A DNA stretch of 64,000 nucleotides from NCBI RefSeq assembly GCF_001401755.1, contig NZ_AVQK01000015.1, positions 1 to 64,000 on the forward strand, in the 5' to 3' direction. The DNA comes from Aquimarina longa SW024 (GTDB lineage Bacteria; Bacteroidota; Bacteroidia; Flavobacteriales; Flavobacteriaceae). Below, piece by piece: positions 1-8,580 of this stretch. The notes beneath the pieces were generated by a model that was not told where the DNA came from, searched no databases, and worked only from the letters and a program-made list of their open reading frames with translations. A program made the position numbers and the translations under genes. Position 1 is the stretch's first letter; each line of letters opens with the position of its first letter.

Positions 1-1
1 G

Positions 2-889
2 GGATTAGAACGAATCAAAAAGACTCCTATTTCTTATTATGGAGGGAAACAAAATTTAGCAAAACGTATACTTTCTCTAATCCCAAAACATAACCTCTAT
101 TGTGAACCGTTTGTTGGAGGAGGTGCTATTTTCTTTTCCAAAGAGCCAAGCCCAGTAGAAGTAATTAACGATCTCGATGGAAGAGTAGTTAATTTTTACA
201 AGGTTTGTAAGCTTCAGTTTGCTAAACTCAACAAACTGATACAAGCAACACCCCATAGTCGAAAACTACATACAGAAGCTAAGACTATATTACAAGATAC
301 TACTGAAAAAAATGCTGTAAAACGTGCCTGGGCATTTTGGGTGCAAACCAATATGAGTTTCTCTAAAATTCTGTTTGGAGGATATGCCTACGAACGAAAA
401 ACCAACGGAATATCTCGTGGTATTTTTAATAAAAAACAAGCATTTACCAAAGAAATCTGTGATCGGTTAAATTTGGTGGATATTGAATGTAATGATGCGC
501 TAAAAGTTATAAAAAGTAGGGATACCTCTGATAGTTTCTTCTATATAGATCCTCCATATTTTAATTCTGATATGGGGCATTACAAAGGATATTCTAAGCA
601 AGATTTTATACATCTATTAAAACTACTCAGTACAATCAAAGGAACGTTTTTATTAAGCAGCTATCCATCGGATATACTAGAATACTATAAAACAAAATAT
701 AAATGGGCGCAGTATTCTATTCAACAAACAATTAGTGTTACTAAAGGATCTCGAGATAAAAAGAAAACCGAAGTACTAACGGCTAATTATGATATCCATA
801 AAATGAACAAATCTTTAAGTGGAAATACAACTGCTGCTATGCTATTAAAATCAAAAGCACTTAGAATTCGATTTGCTTTGTTAAAATAA
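2..889 (+). CDS. DNA adenine methylase, D12 class (5'-truncated by window edge)
   Basis: N6-adenine DNA methyltransferase of the D12/Dam class, which transfers a methyl group from SAM to adenine in a specific site. The frame is open from the window edge, so the true start lies outside; 295 residues are visible. The SAM-binding N-terminal signature is seen as YYGGKQNLAKRI followed by EPFVGGGAIFF, and the catalytic motif IV is DPPYF at about bases 548-562. The gene continues through the first in-frame Met at 341, which is not the start because both SAM motifs lie upstream of it. It is followed 66 bases later by a P-loop ATPase and then a convergent integrase, so it probably belongs to an integrated element, as an orphan methylase or part of a restriction-modification set. 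Its recognition site cannot be read from the sequence. Confidence 0.9.
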   Translation, partial: GLERIKKTPISYYGGKQNLAKRILSLIPKHNLYCEPFVGGGAIFFSKEPSPVEVINDLDGRVVNFYKVCKLQFAKLNKLIQATPHSRKLHTEAKTILQDTTEKNAVKRAWAFWVQTNMSFSKILFGGYAYERKTNGISRGIFNKKQAFTKEICDRLNLVDIECNDALKVIKSRDTSDSFFYIDPPYFNSDMGHYKGYSKQDFIHLLKLLSTIKGTFLLSSYPSDILEYYKTKYKWAQYSIQQTISVTKGSRDKKKTEVLTANYDIHKMNKSLSGNTTAAMLLKSKALRIRFALLK

Positions 890-955
890 TAACAAAACAG
901 GAACAAAACCGAATCATCCCGAAGAGCTCATCATCTAAATTTATAAAATTGTTAA

Positions 956-2185
956 ATGAAAAAAAATCGTATTTCTTTTAATAATTATGATCAAGAGATT
1001 ACACTTGTAAACATTAAAAAGCTCTCTGAAATATTACAAAAAGGGCATCAGTTTTTTATGGAAGCTAGAGGTTTTTACCATCAGGAGCAGGAAATCAGAG
1101 AAACCATTGATATCTATATAAAACAACTTAATATGCATTTAGCTAGTGAAGATATTATAAATACTAATGAGGACAACACTATACTCGTTGATTTTGTAAA
1201 AAGGTTTCTGCAAATGCATCAATCAGTTCAAAATAGAGCTACATTAAAAAACTATATTATTGACCTGCAGTGTGCTATCTCTAAAAAAGAAATTACAAAG
1301 AATACTCTTCATGCATCACATATCGAAAAAATCCAACAAAAACTGATTACTCAGTATAACACCTTATCCCTAAATGAAAAAGTAAACATCGTCATCAATC
1401 ATAAATGGAGGAAACAACTGGGGCATGTTTTCAACAATACAATAAAACCTTTGGGAAATATTACAGAATCTTCTCCTAGTACTACTAATATCCTTTCGAT
1501 ATCAAAAACAAAAAATGTTCCTCTTTTTACGGCAATCAATAGGCAACCAAAACAAATTAGTACTAATACATTTCGTCTCAATGGTGCATTAGGAGAATTA
1601 TTAGGTGACTTAGAAAAGTTTGAATTAGCACTTACTATAGAAGGGGATCAGGGAGGTGGGAAAACAAGGTTTACGTATCAATTAGCAGACGCTTTTGCAG
1701 ATATAGGAAATCAAATCGGTATTTTTACTTTAGAGATAGGGAAACACTCTGATCTCATCACTAGAATGAAACAAGAGTATTTACAGTCTAAAAATCAGGG
1801 TAAAATATTCATTACAGATCAATTGCCTGATGGATATGATACCATTTCGAGAGCAGCGAAAGACTTTGATGTGATCATTATTGATAGTTGGAATAAGACA
1901 AGGTTACTTTCACAAGATTTTGATCGATTACGAAAACAACATCCAGAGACTATATTTATAGTTATTTTTCAGCGGACTACACAAAAAACTATACGAGGAG
2001 GAACAGCTCCATTATTTGATTCAGGGATTAATATAGAAATAATTAAAGTAGATGATACATTCAGAAATAATTATGCAGTTACTTCTAAAAACAGATACGG
2101 AGTAACAGGAATTAAATATAATATTTTTAGTAAAGAAGTTATAGGAGATACAGAGACGATCTCACAACCATTAACGGATTTATAA
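956..2185 (+). CDS. P-loop ATPase of a mobile element (RepA/DnaB-like core)
   Basis: A 409-residue protein with an uncharacterised helical N-terminal half (residues 1-205) and a C-terminal RecA-like ATPase core. The Walker A motif GDQGGGKT is at residues 230-237 and a Walker B stretch FDVIIIDSW at 304-312. A later RGG turn near residue 344 could be a sensor or loop 2 element. This architecture resembles AAA_25/RepA-type replicative ATPases found in Bacteroidetes phages and integrative elements, but the exact family is not recognised. It sits between an adenine methylase and a tyrosine integrase, which supports a role in maintenance or replication of the element. No membrane segment or signal peptide is seen. 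Confidence 0.6.
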   Translation: MKKNRISFNNYDQEITLVNIKKLSEILQKGHQFFMEARGFYHQEQEIRETIDIYIKQLNMHLASEDIINTNEDNTILVDFVKRFLQMHQSVQNRATLKNYIIDLQCAISKKEITKNTLHASHIEKIQQKLITQYNTLSLNEKVNIVINHKWRKQLGHVFNNTIKPLGNITESSPSTTNILSISKTKNVPLFTAINRQPKQISTNTFRLNGALGELLGDLEKFELALTIEGDQGGGKTRFTYQLADAFADIGNQIGIFTLEIGKHSDLITRMKQEYLQSKNQGKIFITDQLPDGYDTISRAAKDFDVIIIDSWNKTRLLSQDFDRLRKQHPETIFIVIFQRTTQKTIRGGTAPLFDSGINIEIIKVDDTFRNNYAVTSKNRYGVTGIKYNIFSKEVIGDTETISQPLTDL

Positions 2186-2208
2186 ATCTATTTTGGTTAA
2201 TAAACTGG

Positions 2209-3420
2209 TCAAAAATCCAGAACAGTATTCAAAGCCTCGTCAGTTTTAGTATGATCAAAATTGGACTGATATCCAATAGTTGTACTTAAATGTGAATGTC
2301 GGTATAGCTTTTGAAGCATTTGTACAGGAATATTAGCTCCTGCAATATTACCAAAACTGTGCCTAGAAATATGATTGGTGAGTTTTTTGTTGATTTTAGC
2401 TTGTTTAGCAATTTTTTTAAGATGTTGATTAAATTTTGCTCCAGCTGAATTGATTTTTCGTTCAATATCTTTAGCATCCTTTAGGTTTGCTTTTTTCAAC
2501 TCTGGAAATATAAAATCAGTATGACTCATTTTATCTTTTTCATAGAGAGACAGTATGTGCAACGCTTTTCTAGGAAGTTCAAGGGAATCAGGTTTTTCAT
2601 TTTTTCCCATCTGATAATACAATCTCCCACTTTGGATATCTTGCCATTTTAAGTGCAATGTATCACTAATACGTATTCCTGCTAAGTAAAAAGAAAAAAG
2701 AAATACATTTCTGGTGTGCCATGTCGTGGAGCCTTCTTCTAACTCTAAAATTTCAATCCTTTTTATCTCTTCCTTATCCAATCCTATTTTTAAAGTTTTA
2801 CCGTGCTTTATTTTGAACTTACGTTTTCCAAATGGATAATATTCTGAATCCACAATTCCTTCAGTAATTGCTTTATTAAATATAGTTCGTACAACTGATA
2901 AGCAATTGGCTCTGGAAGTTTTGGATTTTAAACCATTCACTTTCATATATACCTCATACCTCTTGATCAAGGATTCTGTGATATTCTCAAAATGAATATC
3001 ATCTCCTTTGAGGAATTCTTTAAACTTTTCTACCCGACTGACACAGGAAGAATATCCTCTTTTATTAGATGATTTCTTTTCTTTAAGATATTCTTTAGCC
3101 AATTTCGAGAAATTCATAGAATCTCGGTTGCCTTTTAAAATTGTCATTAGTTGGTTGGCAGTAAAATTTTTATCTTTAGCCTCGAAGTCAAGGATTAAGT
3201 TCTTTGCACGGACATATTCGTTATCAATAAGGTTATTCAACAGCTTGTAACTGTGATGGGATTGTCTTACCTCTGTTTTCTCTTCATTCCAGTCTTTAAG
3301 ATCAATGTATTCCAAAAACTTATACTTTGGAATACGGTCTTTTGTAATTCGCAAAACTATTGGATATTTTCCTTTAGAATTTTGTTTATTCTTATACAAT
3401 AAAATTTTAACTGAAGCCAT
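2209..3420 (-). CDS. Tyrosine recombinase / integrase
   Basis: Site-specific tyrosine recombinase of the phage-integrase superfamily, Bacteroidetes type. An N-terminal arm-binding domain (MASVKILLYKNK...) is followed by a SAM-like core-binding domain (about residues 105-195) and the catalytic domain. The catalytic residues are visible: Arg in AGIRISDTLHLKW (about 250), HxxR in NHISRHSFGN (about 347), His in YRHSHLSTT and the nucleophile Tyr in TIGYQSNF (about 383). An upstream in-frame ATG would add 12 residues, but a -7 promoter box (TATATTTG, minus strand) lies inside that extension, so the ATG at 3420 is preferred. The gene is convergent with the ATPase. It probably excises and integrates the element to which the first 3.4 kb belong. 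Confidence 0.92.
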   Translation of the reverse strand: MASVKILLYKNKQNSKGKYPIVLRITKDRIPKYKFLEYIDLKDWNEEKTEVRQSHHSYKLLNNLIDNEYVRAKNLILDFEAKDKNFTANQLMTILKGNRDSMNFSKLAKEYLKEKKSSNKRGYSSCVSRVEKFKEFLKGDDIHFENITESLIKRYEVYMKVNGLKSKTSRANCLSVVRTIFNKAITEGIVDSEYYPFGKRKFKIKHGKTLKIGLDKEEIKRIEILELEEGSTTWHTRNVFLFSFYLAGIRISDTLHLKWQDIQSGRLYYQMGKNEKPDSLELPRKALHILSLYEKDKMSHTDFIFPELKKANLKDAKDIERKINSAGAKFNQHLKKIAKQAKINKKLTNHISRHSFGNIAGANIPVQMLQKLYRHSHLSTTIGYQSNFDHTKTDEALNTVLDF

Positions 3421-3443
3421 GTTGTAAGTATTTGAATTCAAGA

Positions 3444-3451
3444 CAAATATA
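3444..3451 (-). promoter_or_regulatory. -7 box (TATATTTG) of the integrase promoter
   Basis: The minus strand reads TATATTTG, which fits the Bacteroidetes -7 consensus TAnnTTTG. It lies 23 bases upstream of the integrase ATG at 3420. No convincing -33 TTG is seen at the usual distance. Its position argues against the longer reading frame starting at 3456. Confidence 0.5.
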
Positions 3452-3602
3452 ATCAATATGGTTAAACATAGGTTAAACTATTTAAAGGTTTTAAATGATT
3501 TTAAGCAACACTTTCAAACAAGGAAAAATCAATAAGGGCAATGATTATTAGCGATTTATGTTTATTAGTGTTATTTAATGTATCAATCTATTAGAACTTA
3601 AA

Positions 3603-3614
3603 GACCTGTGAGGT
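3603..3614. repeat. Half-copy of the RAYT-associated palindrome
   Basis: GACCTGTGAGGT is identical to one arm of the palindromes that flank the transposase at 5155-5715. It is preceded by a TTAAA that resembles the palindrome centre. The complementary arm is not recognisable, so this looks like a decayed or partial copy. It lies between the integrase and the DUF5689 lipoprotein. Confidence 0.65.
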
Positions 3615-3660
3615 TTAAAAAACGAATAAAATGACCTATAAATTATCAACTTAAAAAATA

Positions 3661-5091
3661 ATGAATACAAAAAAAGATAGTATAAAAATGAATTTAATTC
3701 ACATAAAGAAATTTTTTAGCATTTTGATTGTTGTACAAATATTAACAGCTTGTGTACAAGAAGATTTTAAAACACCAGAATTAGCAATTGAAGAACCAGA
3801 TATAGAAGGAACTATGGTAACAATTGATGCGTTACTTGGTATTCTAGGGCAAGAGGTAGTAAAAGAAGGAGAAAATGCTAAGGTAGTTTTTAAAGACACG
3901 GATAATTTTATAGAAGGTTACGTAGTATCAAATGATAAAGCGAGTAATTTTTTTAAAGAAGTAATACTTCAGGATAAAAATGTTAACCCATCAGCAGGAG
4001 TACGAGTACTAATCGATGATAACCCTCTATTTACCACTTATGAATTTGGTCGTAAGGTTTATATTAAATTAGATGGTTTATCTATTGGGATAGAGAACGG
4101 TGTTCCAACCCTTGGAATTTCTGAAGGGAATGATATTGCAGCAATTCCCTCTTTTTATATAGATAAGGTACTGATACGATCTACAGAAATTGTTAGAATA
4201 ACTCCATTAGAGGTTGTATTAGAGGATTTTACGGATAAGCTTCTTAATTTATATGTTAAGATTAATAATCTTCAGTTTTCTAAAAACCTCATTCAAGAAG
4301 AAAATGTCTTTACTTTTGCGGCAGAAACTAATGATAAGTTTGATGGAGAACGTATTATAGAAAGTTGTGCAACAGGGAGAACAACAATAGTAAGCACAAG
4401 CACTTTTTCTGATTTTAAAGGCCTTAAATTGCCAGTTACGCAAGGAAGTTTTGAAGGAATATTAACCAAAAACTTTTTAGGTAATAGATATAACTTAGTA
4501 CTTAACGACTCTAGAGGACTTGTATTTGATACTGATATACGTTGTGATCCTTTAGTTTTAGAATGTAAAATAATAGCAGGAGATACGAAGGAGTTATTTA
4601 GAGAAGATTTTACAGGGATTAAAACTAAAGATTTGCATGATAAAGGATGGATTAATAAGAATACTACAGGAGGTAAATTAACCTATAAAATAGGAGATTT
4701 TGCCAACAATCAATATATGCAAATTACAGGATTTAGGTCTAAAGAAAGCCTATATGAAGTTTGGTTGATAACTCCAGAGATTGACCTAAGTATGTCTACT
4801 GATGAGGCTTTACATTTTGATCTACAGGCAGGTTATGATAACGGAAATATTATGGAGGTTTTTATAACCAATGAATTTACAAAGGATCCAACAACTACAT
4901 CATGGGTAAAACTAGATGCCACAATCCCAAGAGGACCATTAAATGGTTTTGGAAATTCTATACCTAGTGGACCTATTGGAGTATCATGTATAGATGGTAC
5001 AGTCCGTATAGGTTTTCGATATATCGGCGGAGACCCTAGAGCAACAACACGATACCATATTGATGCTATTAAGATTATAGGAAAAGAATAA
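3661..5091 (+). CDS. DUF5689 lipoprotein with C-terminal jelly-roll-like domain
   Basis: A 476-residue exported lipoprotein. The N-terminus has a hydrophobic signal and a lipobox at ILTACVQED, placing the lipidated Cys near residue 31. An alternative ATG at 3688 would give a shorter signal. The region after the lipobox (roughly 45-290, with VVIDA/FIEGYVVSND-like OB-fold motifs) matches DUF5689. The C-terminal region (about 305-476, FREDFTGIKT...GWINKNTTGG...MQITGF) resembles the choice-of-anchor J/MAM-like jelly-roll domain often fused to DUF5689 in Bacteroidota. Family members are commonly surface or periplasmic and often sit near TonB systems; no such partner is adjacent here. It is enclosed by RAYT palindromes at 3603 and 5104, so its position may reflect mobility. 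Confidence 0.75.
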   Translation: MNTKKDSIKMNLIHIKKFFSILIVVQILTACVQEDFKTPELAIEEPDIEGTMVTIDALLGILGQEVVKEGENAKVVFKDTDNFIEGYVVSNDKASNFFKEVILQDKNVNPSAGVRVLIDDNPLFTTYEFGRKVYIKLDGLSIGIENGVPTLGISEGNDIAAIPSFYIDKVLIRSTEIVRITPLEVVLEDFTDKLLNLYVKINNLQFSKNLIQEENVFTFAAETNDKFDGERIIESCATGRTTIVSTSTFSDFKGLKLPVTQGSFEGILTKNFLGNRYNLVLNDSRGLVFDTDIRCDPLVLECKIIAGDTKELFREDFTGIKTKDLHDKGWINKNTTGGKLTYKIGDFANNQYMQITGFRSKESLYEVWLITPEIDLSMSTDEALHFDLQAGYDNGNIMEVFITNEFTKDPTTTSWVKLDATIPRGPLNGFGNSIPSGPIGVSCIDGTVRIGFRYIGGDPRATTRYHIDAIKIIGKE

Positions 5092-5103
5092 TGATATTAA
5101 TTA

Positions 5104-5140
5104 TTTACACCTCACAGGTTTTAAACCTGTGAGGTGTAAA
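5104..5140. repeat. Perfect palindrome upstream of the RAYT (18-bp arms)
   Basis: A perfect inverted repeat with 18-bp arms and a single central base. Its core is CCTCACAGGTTT and its reverse complement. It lies 14 bases before the transposase ATG and shares its CCTCACAGG core with the palindrome at 5723-5766. It fits a REP-like element recognised by the adjacent IS200-type transposase; it could also terminate the upstream lipoprotein transcript. Confidence 0.85.
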
Positions 5141-5154
5141 TTAAAACTTAAAAA

Positions 5155-5715
5155 ATGAAATACGAACCATTAACACCTGATGCTTATTTTCATATATACA
5201 ATCGAGGAAATAACAAAGAAGATATTTTTAAAAACCATCGTAACTATAGTTATTTTCTAAGTTTACTAGAGAAGTATATTTTAGATGTATGTGAAGTTTA
5301 TGCATATTGCTTATTAAAAAATCATTTTCATTTAGTAGTCAAAACCCATGATCATGTTGAGGGAAAATTAATTTCTCAGAAGTTTTCAAACATGTTTAAT
5401 GCTTATGCAAAGGCGGTCAATAAGGCTTATGATAGAGACGGGAGCTTATTCAAAGATAGGTTTTCGAGAAAAAAGATAGAAAATGAAGACTATTTAAAAC
5501 AACTTATTATCTACACACATTTAAATCCAGAACATCATAAAATGGTATCAGATTTTAGAAAATATTCGTTCTCTTCGTACCAAAGCTTTTTGTCTTCTAA
5601 AGACTCTAAGCTTAATAGAGAATTTATACTTTCTCTATTTGAAGGTAAGTCCAATTTTGAATATGCGCATTTACATAAAAAAGTGAAAATTGAAGAAAGC
5701 TATACCTTAGAATAG
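5155..5715 (+). CDS. REP-associated tyrosine transposase (RAYT, Y1/HUH family)
   Basis: A 186-residue single-domain transposase of the IS200-like Y1 family, which cleaves single-stranded hairpin DNA through a tyrosine. The HUH motif is visible as KNHFHLVVKT (His-Phe-His near residues 61-63). The conserved helix with the probable nucleophile is YLKQLIIYTHLNPEHH (about 122-137), typical of the RAYT branch. The length matches solitary RAYTs and no tnpB is present. The gene is flanked on both sides by long perfect palindromes (5104-5140 and 5723-5766) that share a CCTCACAGG core, which is the expected arrangement for a RAYT and its REP substrates. Confidence 0.9.
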   Translation: MKYEPLTPDAYFHIYNRGNNKEDIFKNHRNYSYFLSLLEKYILDVCEVYAYCLLKNHFHLVVKTHDHVEGKLISQKFSNMFNAYAKAVNKAYDRDGSLFKDRFSRKKIENEDYLKQLIIYTHLNPEHHKMVSDFRKYSFSSYQSFLSSKDSKLNREFILSLFEGKSNFEYAHLHKKVKIEESYTLE

Positions 5716-5722
5716 ATTAGAA

Positions 5723-5766
5723 ATAATTAGACCTCACAGGTCTTAAGACCTGTGAGGTCTAATTAT
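5723..5766. repeat. Perfect 44-bp palindrome downstream of the RAYT
   Basis: An uninterrupted perfect palindrome with 22-bp arms centred between bases 5744 and 5745. Its core is GACCTCACAGGTC and its reverse complement. It begins 8 bases after the transposase stop. It shares the CCTCACAGG core with the upstream palindrome but has different outer arms. It probably serves as the RAYT substrate and may also act as a bidirectional terminator. Confidence 0.88.
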
Positions 5767-5801
5767 AAACTAAATATACTTCGAGTTTATTGATTATTAT
5801 A

Positions 5802-6827
5802 TTAAAATTGATATTTAAGACCTAATCCAATTACTTCTCGTATCTGAAATCCAGTTGTTGCATTGTCATCATAGATTGCCTGAAAGACAAAACTACCTGT
5901 AATATATTTATTAACTAGTAAGTTAATAGTTAATGTGTAGTCAATATCTATATTGGCTGGATCCTCAATGTAATTAGAATATAAATTTAATAGATTCTCT
6001 ACCGTTACATTTTTTAAAACCATAAATTTATTATAAGCAGCTAGTGATCCACCAAACTCAAATCTAGAGCTTTTACCGGTATCTACTCCAAAGTAATCCC
6101 CATCTTTATACCCCTCAATATTAGTAAATTGTTTATCCACAAGTATAATACGAGCAGTAACAGGAGCGATATTAATGTTTAAGTTATCACTTTTTTTCCA
6201 TAATAGACCTGGACCTATTTGTATAAAAGCCGGAGAGAAAAAATGAGTTTCTTCTGTACGAATGGTTTCTTCTGTTTTAGGGTCTTTAGTAAATCGATAT
6301 CCTTTAGCAAATTGAGATCTGAAATTGATAAATAAAGAATAGTTCCAAAAACTTTGTCCGATTCTTTGACCTAATCTAGAGTTGAATTCAATCCTATCAT
6401 TAGTTTTGCGAGCAAAATTTTCTCCTTTTAAAAAAGTGAGACCATAATCAGATAAAATTTTATTGTCCCAAACCAGATTATTTCGCTTATAATTAAACTC
6501 AAAAGTTAATGCTGTATTTCCGGCAATATTAGAAGTTCCCCCTCCTTGCCAATCTAAATTAAATGCAGACTGATTAAAAAGTAAGGAATAAACAGCCTTG
6601 GTTTTCCATCCTAATTGTTCTGTTTTTATTTTCTTAGGGCTAATCTCCTTTAATTTTTGTTTTAAAATAATAGTATTCAATTCATTTGGAGTGTTTTTTA
6701 AAATACTATCTAAGGAACGTTTTAAGTTAACTTGAATGGAATCGAGATATTTTACTTTTTGTTTTTCTTGACCAGAAGTTTTTAGTATTAAAAAGAGTAC
6801 AAAAACTGCTAGAAAAATTCTTTTCAT
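5802..6827 (-). CDS. DUF3078 outer-surface/periplasmic protein
   Basis: A 341-residue exported protein with an N-terminal signal (MKRIFLAVFVLFLILKTSG). Residues from about 70 onward match DUF3078, with the hallmark LLFNQSAFNLDWQGGGTSNIAGN followed by alternating hydrophobic strands and a C-terminal aromatic KYQF, which suggests a beta-barrel or outer-membrane protein. The paralogue at 7566-8486 shares the same motifs almost throughout (NDRxEFNSxxGxxI, FFSPAxxQxGPGxLWKKSDNLxxNIAP). This copy has an extra charged segment after the signal (about 22-68). The function of DUF3078 is not known. A well-formed promoter lies upstream at 6854-6884. Confidence 0.8.
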   Translation of the reverse strand: MKRIFLAVFVLFLILKTSGQEKQKVKYLDSIQVNLKRSLDSILKNTPNELNTIILKQKLKEISPKKIKTEQLGWKTKAVYSLLFNQSAFNLDWQGGGTSNIAGNTALTFEFNYKRNNLVWDNKILSDYGLTFLKGENFARKTNDRIEFNSRLGQRIGQSFWNYSLFINFRSQFAKGYRFTKDPKTEETIRTEETHFFSPAFIQIGPGLLWKKSDNLNINIAPVTARIILVDKQFTNIEGYKDGDYFGVDTGKSSRFEFGGSLAAYNKFMVLKNVTVENLLNLYSNYIEDPANIDIDYTLTINLLVNKYITGSFVFQAIYDDNATTGFQIREVIGLGLKYQF

Positions 6828-6853
6828 ATGAATTCTATTGCAGGGGTAGAATG

Positions 6854-6884
6854 CAAATATAAAGGATGCGTTTAGTTTTTCAAA
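6854..6884 (-). promoter_or_regulatory. Bacteroidetes-type promoter of the 5802-6827 DUF3078 gene
   Basis: On the minus strand the -33 element TTTG (6881-6884) is separated by 19 bases from the -7 element TATATTTG (6854-6861). This matches the Bacteroidetes consensus (TTTG, about 19 bases, TAnnTTTG). The box lies 26 bases upstream of the ATG. It is the best promoter match noticed in the window. Confidence 0.7.
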
Positions 6885-7047
6885 TTGAAAAGTAATTCTG
6901 TTGTTAAAGAAAATAGTACCTTATCGGTTTTGAGATATATCACAGATCTCTTATGAAGGCCTATAATGAGTATTTGGTTAGCCAAAATTAATGTTAAATA
7001 AAATGATTAAACTACTGAATATCATTTTTTTGTAAAATTTTAGATAG

Positions 7048-7488
7048 ATGAAAAAAATAGAGTTAATTAAGGCACAAGAATCAGATAAAGATTTCTTATT
7101 TAGGTTAAGAAAACTAACGATGGATGAGCATTTAAAGAATTCAAGGATTCATTTATCAGATGAAGAACACTTATCTAGAGTAAATTTTGAATATGAAAAT
7201 GCTTATGTATTATCGTTATCTGCTCAAAGAGTGGGTATGCTAAAACATATAGAAAAAGTGCACTATATAGAAATCATACAGTTACAAATATTACCAGAAT
7301 ATCAAGGTCAAGGAATTGGAAAGAGTGTTCTTAAAGATATAATTACTGAAGCTAAAGCCTTAGGTAAAAGCTTAAAATTAAAGGTATTAAAAGAGAATCC
7401 TGCTCGATATTTATATGAGCGTAGTGGTTTTAGTATAATAGGAGAGGATCAGTATGAGTTTGATATGCAACTTCTGTATATTAAATAG
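7048..7488 (+). CDS. GNAT family N-acetyltransferase
   Basis: A 146-residue protein with a single GNAT fold, which transfers an acetyl group from acetyl-CoA to an amine. The acetyl-CoA-binding motif A is visible as LPEYQGQGIGKSVL (about residues 84-97), matching the Q/RxxGxG/A consensus, and motif B as NPARYLYERSGF (about 120-131). The substrate cannot be predicted. It stands alone between two DUF3078 genes on the other strand and ends at a strong terminator. Confidence 0.85.
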   Translation: MKKIELIKAQESDKDFLFRLRKLTMDEHLKNSRIHLSDEEHLSRVNFEYENAYVLSLSAQRVGMLKHIEKVHYIEIIQLQILPEYQGQGIGKSVLKDIITEAKALGKSLKLKVLKENPARYLYERSGFSIIGEDQYEFDMQLLYIK

Positions 7489-7493
7489 TATAA

Positions 7494-7528
7494 AAAGGCT
7501 TGTTTTACTGTAAAACAAGCCTTTTTTT
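7494..7528 (+). terminator. Rho-independent terminator (GNAT / DUF3078, bidirectional)
   Basis: A perfect 14-bp stem (AAAGGCTTGTTTTA and its complement at 7511-7524) with a 3-base loop is followed by a T run. The matching A run on the other side makes it usable for the convergent DUF3078 gene as well. Confidence 0.9.
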
Positions 7529-7565
7529 AAATTTGTACTTATATTGATATTATATATGCTTTTTC

Positions 7566-8486
7566 TTAAAACCCATAATTTACACCAAGCCCAAATACTT
7601 CTCTGATTTGAAAAGCACCCACTGCATTGTCATCATAGATTGCTTGGAATGTAATATTAGTAGATAAATACTTATTAATTTTCATTACTACATTAGCGGT
7701 ATAATCAATATCTACATTCTGTGGATCTTCTAGGTAATTAGAATATAGATTAAGGATATTTTCCATAGATACGTTTTTCATAAGATCAAATTTAGCATAT
7801 GCACTAACTGCTGCTCCAAATTCAAAACGAGAAGTTTCATTAGCATCTACCCCGAAATAACCACCAGTAGCATTAAATGCATCGATAGCAGCCTGTCCTT
7901 CTGCTTTTGTAAACTTATCATCAACAAAGATAAACCTAGCTGTTGCAGGAGCAATATTCACTTTCAGATTATCACTTTTTTTCCATAACATACCTGGACC
8001 GAATTGTAAGTATGCAGGAGAAAAGAAATGAGTTCTAGAGGTTCTTATATCTTTTCCATCTTCGTCTTTTTCGTATATAAACCCTTGATCCATCTGAGTT
8101 CTAAAGTTTAAAAAGAATGAATAATACCAGTTAGATTCTTTGATTTGTTTACCAATTAAAGAATTAAACTCGAAACGATCATTTGTCTTTCTTGAGAAAT
8201 CTTCATCTTTTAGTTTTGTTAACCCGTAATCAGCAATAATTTTATTATCCCATGTTAGTGGTCCTTTTCTATAATTAAAGTCATAAGATACAGATAGGTT
8301 AGCAGCTATATTAGAAACTCCACCGCTAGTCCAATCATTATTAAAAGCAGATTGATTAAACAATAAACTTATATTTCCACCTCTTGTCCATCCATCTTTT
8401 GGAGTGTCATCTTTTTTTGCTTCGTCCTGAGCAAATGAAATTGCTGAGGTTGCTATTAATGCTAGAGTTAAAAGTGTTTTTTTCAT
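7566..8486 (-). CDS. DUF3078 protein (paralogue of 5802-6827)
   Basis: A 306-residue exported protein with a signal peptide (MKKTLLTLALIATSAISFAQ, cleavage after residue 19 or 20). The DUF3078 motif LLFNQSAFNNDWTSGGVSNIAAN begins near residue 41 and is followed by the same strand pattern as the paralogue, ending in a terminal aromatic residue (NYGF) typical of outer-membrane barrels. It has an insertion of about 10 residues (AIDAFNATGG) relative to the paralogue. The two genes are on the same strand with only the GNAT gene between them, suggesting a local duplication. The function is unknown. Confidence 0.8.
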   Translation of the reverse strand: MKKTLLTLALIATSAISFAQDEAKKDDTPKDGWTRGGNISLLFNQSAFNNDWTSGGVSNIAANLSVSYDFNYRKGPLTWDNKIIADYGLTKLKDEDFSRKTNDRFEFNSLIGKQIKESNWYYSFFLNFRTQMDQGFIYEKDEDGKDIRTSRTHFFSPAYLQFGPGMLWKKSDNLKVNIAPATARFIFVDDKFTKAEGQAAIDAFNATGGYFGVDANETSRFEFGAAVSAYAKFDLMKNVSMENILNLYSNYLEDPQNVDIDYTANVVMKINKYLSTNITFQAIYDDNAVGAFQIREVFGLGVNYGF

Positions 8487-8580
8487 GTAGTCAGTTAATT
8501 TTAGTAATTTAATTGAGTCATTTTTAAAAGTTAAGTAATATGGTAATTGATATCAATGACTGCCTATTTTTTTACGTCGG

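Noticed and set aside
3457..3660. tRNA-based attachment site next to the integrase
   Set aside because: I looked for cloverleaf arms and a CCA-type end and found none; the att site cannot be placed without the other end of the element.
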